Origin: Rhizobacter koreensis
GTDB lineage: Bacteria; Pseudomonadota; Gammaproteobacteria; Burkholderiales; Burkholderiaceae_C
NCBI RefSeq assembly: GCF_013366375.1
Contig: NZ_JABWMJ010000008.1
Span: forward strand, 124,001-188,000
Direction: 5' to 3'
DNA: 64,000 bases
This document shows, piece by piece, positions 60,870-64,000 of the stretch. The notes under the pieces are model-generated. The model had not been told where the DNA came from. It made no database searches and saw nothing but the letters and a program-made list of their open reading frames with translations. The position numbers were made by a program, and so were the translations under genes. How positions within the stretch are numbered: the first letter of the stretch is position 1; each line of letters opens with the position of its first letter.

Positions 60870-62066
60870 TCAGTACGACTTGGGCAGGCCGAGCACGTGC
60901 TCGCCGATGTAGTTCATCAGCATCTCGTTGTTGATGGGCGCGATCTCGAGCAGGCGCGTCATCGGCCACAGCGTCACCACGTCGTAGTCGCGGTCGAAGC
61001 CGTAGCCCCCGTGCACCTGCAGCGTGGCCTCGATGGCCGCCACCGCGGCGCGCGAGGCCAGCAGCTTGGCCATGTTGGCGTGCGCGCCGGCGTCCTCGCC
61101 GTTGTCGAAGCGGTCGGCGGCGTCGTAGGTCATCAGCCGCGCGGCTTCGAGTTCGGCCTTGGCAAGGGCCATGCGGTGCTGCAGCGACTGGTAGCTGCCG
61201 ATGGGCTTGCCGAAGGGCTTGCGGTCCTTCGAGTACGCCACCGCCTTGCTGAGCGCGTAGTCGCCCAGGCCAAGCGCCGCGCCGGCGGCCAGCAGCCGCT
61301 CCGAGTTCAGGCCCTCGAACATCAGCTTGGCTCCCTTGCCGGGCTCGCCGATCACCGCGTCGGCGGGCAGCTGCACGTTGTCGAAGAACACCATGTACTG
61401 GCGCTCGGCGGTCTCGACCTGGATGTTGAGCTGCTGCAGCTTGATGCCCGGCGTCTTCATGTCCAGCACAAACAGCGACATGCCGTCGGTGCGGTACTTC
61501 ACTTCGCCTGCTTTGGTGGTGCGGGCGACCACGAGCATGAAGTCGGCGTCTCGCGCGCCGGAGATGAACACCTTCTGGCCGTTGAGCGTCCAGCCGCCGT
61601 CGGCATTGGATGTGGCCAGCGTTGTCATCGCAAAGCTGTTGGTGCCGGCATTCGGCTCGGTGATGGCGAAGCACAGCTTCTTCTCGCCGGTGCAGGTGGG
61701 CGTGACGTACTTGGCGATCTGCTCCTTGGTGCCGTGGCGCACGATGGGCACCCGGCCCAGGCCCGTGACCACCAGGAATAGCGTCGGCACGCCGGCCAGC
61801 GCCAGCGCCTCGTTGAGCGCCGTGATCTCAAGCACGCCGCCACCCGAACCGCCGTGCTCTTCGGGGATCGACAGGCCGAGCAGTCCGAACTTGCCCAGCT
61901 CGCGCCACAGCTCGTCGGGGAAGCGGTCTTCCTTGATGCACTGCAGGATGTAGCTGCGTGGGTATTGCTTGGTGACGCCGCGCGCGGCCTCCTGAATGTC
62001 GCGGATGCGCGACTGGATGATCGAGGAGGCGGTGGTGCGGCCGGTCGGCGTGGTCGGGGCGTTCAT
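60870..62066 (-). CDS. Acyl-CoA dehydrogenase with relocated base
   Basis: 398 residues, with a ~12-residue N-terminal extension (MNAPTTPTGRTTASSI). FAITEPNAGTNSFAMTTLA and NGQKVFISGARDADF are intact. The C-terminus EIAPINNEMLMNYIGEHVLG ends GLPKSY. FEGLNSERLLAAGAALG provides the helix-G Glu as base. Follows AtuA by 38 bases, with a GGAG site. Member of the four-gene subfamily with 14550, 43053 and 48449; its adjacency to AtuA makes it the best candidate for a citronellyl-CoA-dehydrogenase-like role. Confidence 0.9.
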   Translation of the reverse strand: MNAPTTPTGRTTASSIIQSRIRDIQEAARGVTKQYPRSYILQCIKEDRFPDELWRELGKFGLLGLSIPEEHGGSGGGVLEITALNEALALAGVPTLFLVVTGLGRVPIVRHGTKEQIAKYVTPTCTGEKKLCFAITEPNAGTNSFAMTTLATSNADGGWTLNGQKVFISGARDADFMLVVARTTKAGEVKYRTDGMSLFVLDMKTPGIKLQQLNIQVETAERQYMVFFDNVQLPADAVIGEPGKGAKLMFEGLNSERLLAAGAALGLGDYALSKAVAYSKDRKPFGKPIGSYQSLQHRMALAKAELEAARLMTYDAADRFDNGEDAGAHANMAKLLASRAAVAAIEATLQVHGGYGFDRDYDVVTLWPMTRLLEIAPINNEMLMNYIGEHVLGLPKSY

Positions 62067-62104
62067 GGATCACTCCTTGGGGTTTCGGGGCAGGGCGGGT
62101 GGGG

Positions 62105-63886
62105 TCAGAGAGCGAGTTCGGCGGGGATCTCCACCGGATGGTCGAGCAGCATTTGCGCATAGGCCTTGCCCTGCGGGTCCATGCGCACCGAGGCGATGCC
62201 GCCGCCGCCCAGCGCTTCCTGCAGCGTGAAGTTGAGCGCATGCGTGCCCGGCAGATCGTAGCGGCGCACCTCGCCGTGCACGAGGTGCGCGAACCAGCGC
62301 GCCACTGCCTGCTCGGTGATGGCGGCACGGATGAAGGGCAGGTATTCGGGCTTGCGGGCGATGATGCCGATGTTGGCGGCGTCGCCCTTGTCGCCGCTGC
62401 GGCCCCAGGCCAACTGCACCAGCGGCACGCTGCGTGCGCCGCGGGCGAAGGCATCGGCGGCGGGCAGCGGGCCATCCACCACCCGCAGCGCCGCGGCGTC
62501 GAAGGGCACCCCGGCCAGCGCGGGCGCGGCGACCTTCTGCGCACCCATGTCGATGCTCACCGCGAGCTTCGCCTTCGGCACCAGGCAGGAGAAGAGCCGC
62601 ACCACGGGCTGCACCTTCGGCCGCCCGCCGGTGAAGCCGGTGATCGCCGGCGCGGACATCAGCGCCATCGGCGCGACCTCGCGCGAGAACAGCTCGAGCG
62701 CGTCTTTCAACGGGTGGCGCACGCCCACCTTGAGCATCACCTCGCGCGCGGACACTCGGCCATGAGGGCCGTAGGTATCCTCGGCGCCGATGGCTTCGAC
62801 GCAGGCCTCGGTGAAGTCGGGCCAACCACGCTCGGCGAACTTGCGCCGCATGCGCGCCAGCATCGAAGCGCCGACACGGCGCGCCTTGGCGCCGGCGTCG
62901 ATGCCGCCGATCATGAACAGGCTCATCGCGCGGAAGCCGTCGGCACAGGTGACGCTCACCTTCGCCTGGTCGGTGGGCGGCAGCCCGCGCGCGCCGCGCA
63001 CTTCCACGCGGTCGGGCCCCACCTGCGTGAGCGTGACGTCGGTGAAGTCGCACACCACGTCGGGCAGGATGTAGGCGCGCGGGTCGCCGATCTCGTAGAG
63101 CATCTGCTCGCCCACGGTGGAGGGGCACACCAGCCCGCCGGTGCCCGGCGGCTTGGTGATGACGAAGCCGCCGTCGGCGCTGCACTCGGCGATCGGGAAG
63201 CCCATGTCGTCCCAGCCGGGCACGCTGGCCCAATCGGTGTAGTTGCCGCCGGTGGCCTGCGTGCCGCATTCGATCAGGTGGCCGGCGAGGCTGCCTTGCG
63301 CCAGCTTGTCCAGGTCGTCGGCGGTCCAGCCGAAGCGCGCGATCAGCGGCGCCAGCGTCACCGCGCTGTCCACGCAGCGTCCGGTGACCACGATGTCGGC
63401 GCCCGCGGACAGCGCTGCGGCGATGGGGAAGGCGCCCAGGTAGGCGTTGGCGCTCATGACCTTGGCGGGGAAAGTTGCGCCGGAGAACATCTCCTTCGTG
63501 CCGGCCGCGCGCAGCACCTCGACTTGCGGCATCAGGTCGTCGCCGAGGACGGCGGCGATCTTCAGGTCCACGCCCTCGGCCGCGGCCGCAGCGACGAGCG
63601 CATCGCGGCAGGCCGACGGGTTCACCCCGCCGGCATTGGCCACCACCTGGATGCCGCGCGCCTTCAACTGCTTCATCAGGGGCTTCATGGTGGCGACGAA
63701 GTCCGGCGCGTAGCCCTGCGCCGGATCTTTCGCACGGGCGCGGATCAGCAGAGACATCGTGATCTCGGCCAGGTAGTCGAAGACCAGCACGTCGATGTCG
63801 CCGTGCTCGACCAGTTGTGCAGCGGAAAACTCGGTGTCGCCCCAGAAGCCGGAGGCGCAGCCGATTCGCAGGGTGTCCGTGCTCAT
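62105..63886 (-). CDS. atuA: AtuA-like protein (acyclic terpene utilisation, DUF1446 family)
   Basis: 593 residues, the length expected for AtuA. N-terminus LRIGCASGFWGDTEFSAAQL and the segment DVLVFDYLAEITMSLLIRAR are characteristic, as are VVANAGGVNPSACRDALVAA and VVTGRCVDSAVTLAPLIARF. A C-terminal ~100-residue AtuA-associated domain follows (VPLVQLAWGRSGDKGDAANI). In Pseudomonas AtuA belongs to the citronellol/geraniol cluster, but its biochemical role is unknown. Its presence with a carboxylase of the MCC/GCC type supports isoprenoid-acid catabolism. Second gene of the rightmost minus-strand operon. Confidence 0.9.
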   Translation of the reverse strand: MSTDTLRIGCASGFWGDTEFSAAQLVEHGDIDVLVFDYLAEITMSLLIRARAKDPAQGYAPDFVATMKPLMKQLKARGIQVVANAGGVNPSACRDALVAAAAAEGVDLKIAAVLGDDLMPQVEVLRAAGTKEMFSGATFPAKVMSANAYLGAFPIAAALSAGADIVVTGRCVDSAVTLAPLIARFGWTADDLDKLAQGSLAGHLIECGTQATGGNYTDWASVPGWDDMGFPIAECSADGGFVITKPPGTGGLVCPSTVGEQMLYEIGDPRAYILPDVVCDFTDVTLTQVGPDRVEVRGARGLPPTDQAKVSVTCADGFRAMSLFMIGGIDAGAKARRVGASMLARMRRKFAERGWPDFTEACVEAIGAEDTYGPHGRVSAREVMLKVGVRHPLKDALELFSREVAPMALMSAPAITGFTGGRPKVQPVVRLFSCLVPKAKLAVSIDMGAQKVAAPALAGVPFDAAALRVVDGPLPAADAFARGARSVPLVQLAWGRSGDKGDAANIGIIARKPEYLPFIRAAITEQAVARWFAHLVHGEVRRYDLPGTHALNFTLQEALGGGGIASVRMDPQGKAYAQMLLDHPVEIPAELAL

Positions 63887-63935
63887 GCCGATAGGTCCTT
63901 TCGCGAGCGGTTGTTGGAGGGCGTGCGCAGCCGTT

Positions 63936-64000
63936 TCAGCGGCCGGCGCCGTCCGGTTGCGGCCACATGACGCGCCAGATGCCCTTGGCGGTGGCGCAGA
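63936..64000 (-). CDS. C-terminal end of a protein cut by the right edge (possibly a hotdog thioesterase)
   Basis: About 21 residues are visible, reading CATAKGIWRVMWPQPDGAGR before a TGA at 63936-63938. The segment ATAKGIWRVM resembles the last strand of PaaI-type hotdog thioesterases, but this is too short to be sure. It precedes the AtuA-like gene in the same direction with a 49-base gap. That gap contains a weak look-alike of the operator motif (GCGGTTGTTGGAGG near 63907-63920), not counted among the seven. Confidence 0.35.
   Translation of the reverse strand, partial: CATAKGIWRVMWPQPDGAGR

Noticed and set aside
63907..63920. Possible eighth operator site (GCGGTTGTTGGAGG) before the AtuA-like gene
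   Set aside because: It matches only the right half of the motif and overlaps a likely ribosome-binding region (TTGGAGG), so it is probably coincidental.

Overview
This is a 64 kb, very GC-rich (roughly 70%) and almost fully coding stretch of a proteobacterial chromosome. The family mix points to Burkholderiales (Betaproteobacteria): orphan Bug/TctC receptors, Liv-type transporter operons carrying acyl-CoA ligases, and large acyl-CoA dehydrogenase (ACAD) expansions. That placement is inference; there is no rRNA or marker gene. I saw no tRNA, rRNA, CRISPR array, transposase or integrase. No gene-free stretch exceeds 300 bases; the longest gaps (4585-4759, 51719-51889, 35249-35414) are promoter regions.

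The window is essentially one large acyl-CoA catabolic island: 11 ACADs, 7 crotonase-fold proteins, 5 AMP-forming acyl-CoA ligases (one cut by the left edge), 4 short-chain dehydrogenases, 3 thiolase-fold proteins, 2 MaoC-type hydratases, a biotin-dependent acyl-CoA carboxylase (alpha and beta), a CaiB-type CoA-transferase, a dienoyl-CoA reductase, a Baeyer-Villiger monooxygenase and a TauD-type dioxygenase, plus transporters.

Layout. (1) 1-4584, minus: crotonase, thiolase, ACAD, LivG, ligase (runs off the left edge). (2) 4760-20844, plus: a tightly packed 15-gene operon of ligase, SCP2-type thiolase, two MaoC proteins, SDR, an ACAD pair, carboxylase beta, CoA-transferase, ACAD, crotonase, carboxylase alpha, two crotonases and a beta-carbonic anhydrase. 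(3) 20878-24193: a ligase facing a nitroreductase/flavodoxin pair. (4) 24234-34160, minus: a 10-gene operon starting with a BadH-like dehydrogenase and a BadI-like ring hydrolase, then LivF, LivG, ligase, LivH, LivM, two binding proteins and a thioesterase. (5) 34277-41979: Bug receptor, Baeyer-Villiger monooxygenase, MFS transporter, ACAD, MmgE/PrpD protein and a crotonase. (6) 42055-51718, minus: an 8-gene operon of dienoyl-CoA reductase, four ACADs, SDR, crotonase and Bug receptor. (7) 51890-54991, plus: transglutaminase-like protein, alpha/beta hydrolase, atypical ligase. (8) 55025-59621: a degenerate SDR facing an Ltp2-like aldolase, DUF35 partner, ACAD and dioxygenase. (9) 59644-64000, minus: a hotdog protein (edge), AtuA-like protein, ACAD, MerR regulator, hydrolase.

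How they may work together (inference): uptake and CoA activation of an alicyclic or branched isoprenoid-type acid, beta-oxidation-like dehydrogenation and hydration, ring opening by the BadH/BadI pair (or by the Baeyer-Villiger enzyme plus hydrolases), and removal of methyl or isopropyl branches by acyl-CoA carboxylase chemistry (Atu/Liu-like) and by retro-aldol cleavage (Ltp2/DUF35-like). A cyclic terpenoid or alkyl-substituted cyclohexane acid is my best guess for the substrate. A shared 16-bp operator-like motif, CWAACGNNTGTTAGNT, occurs seven times: at all six divergent promoters and in front of the BadH/BadI operon. Six of the seven copies lie 1-5 bases from a -10-like hexamer, so the island looks like one regulon under a PsrA-like TetR repressor that is not encoded here.
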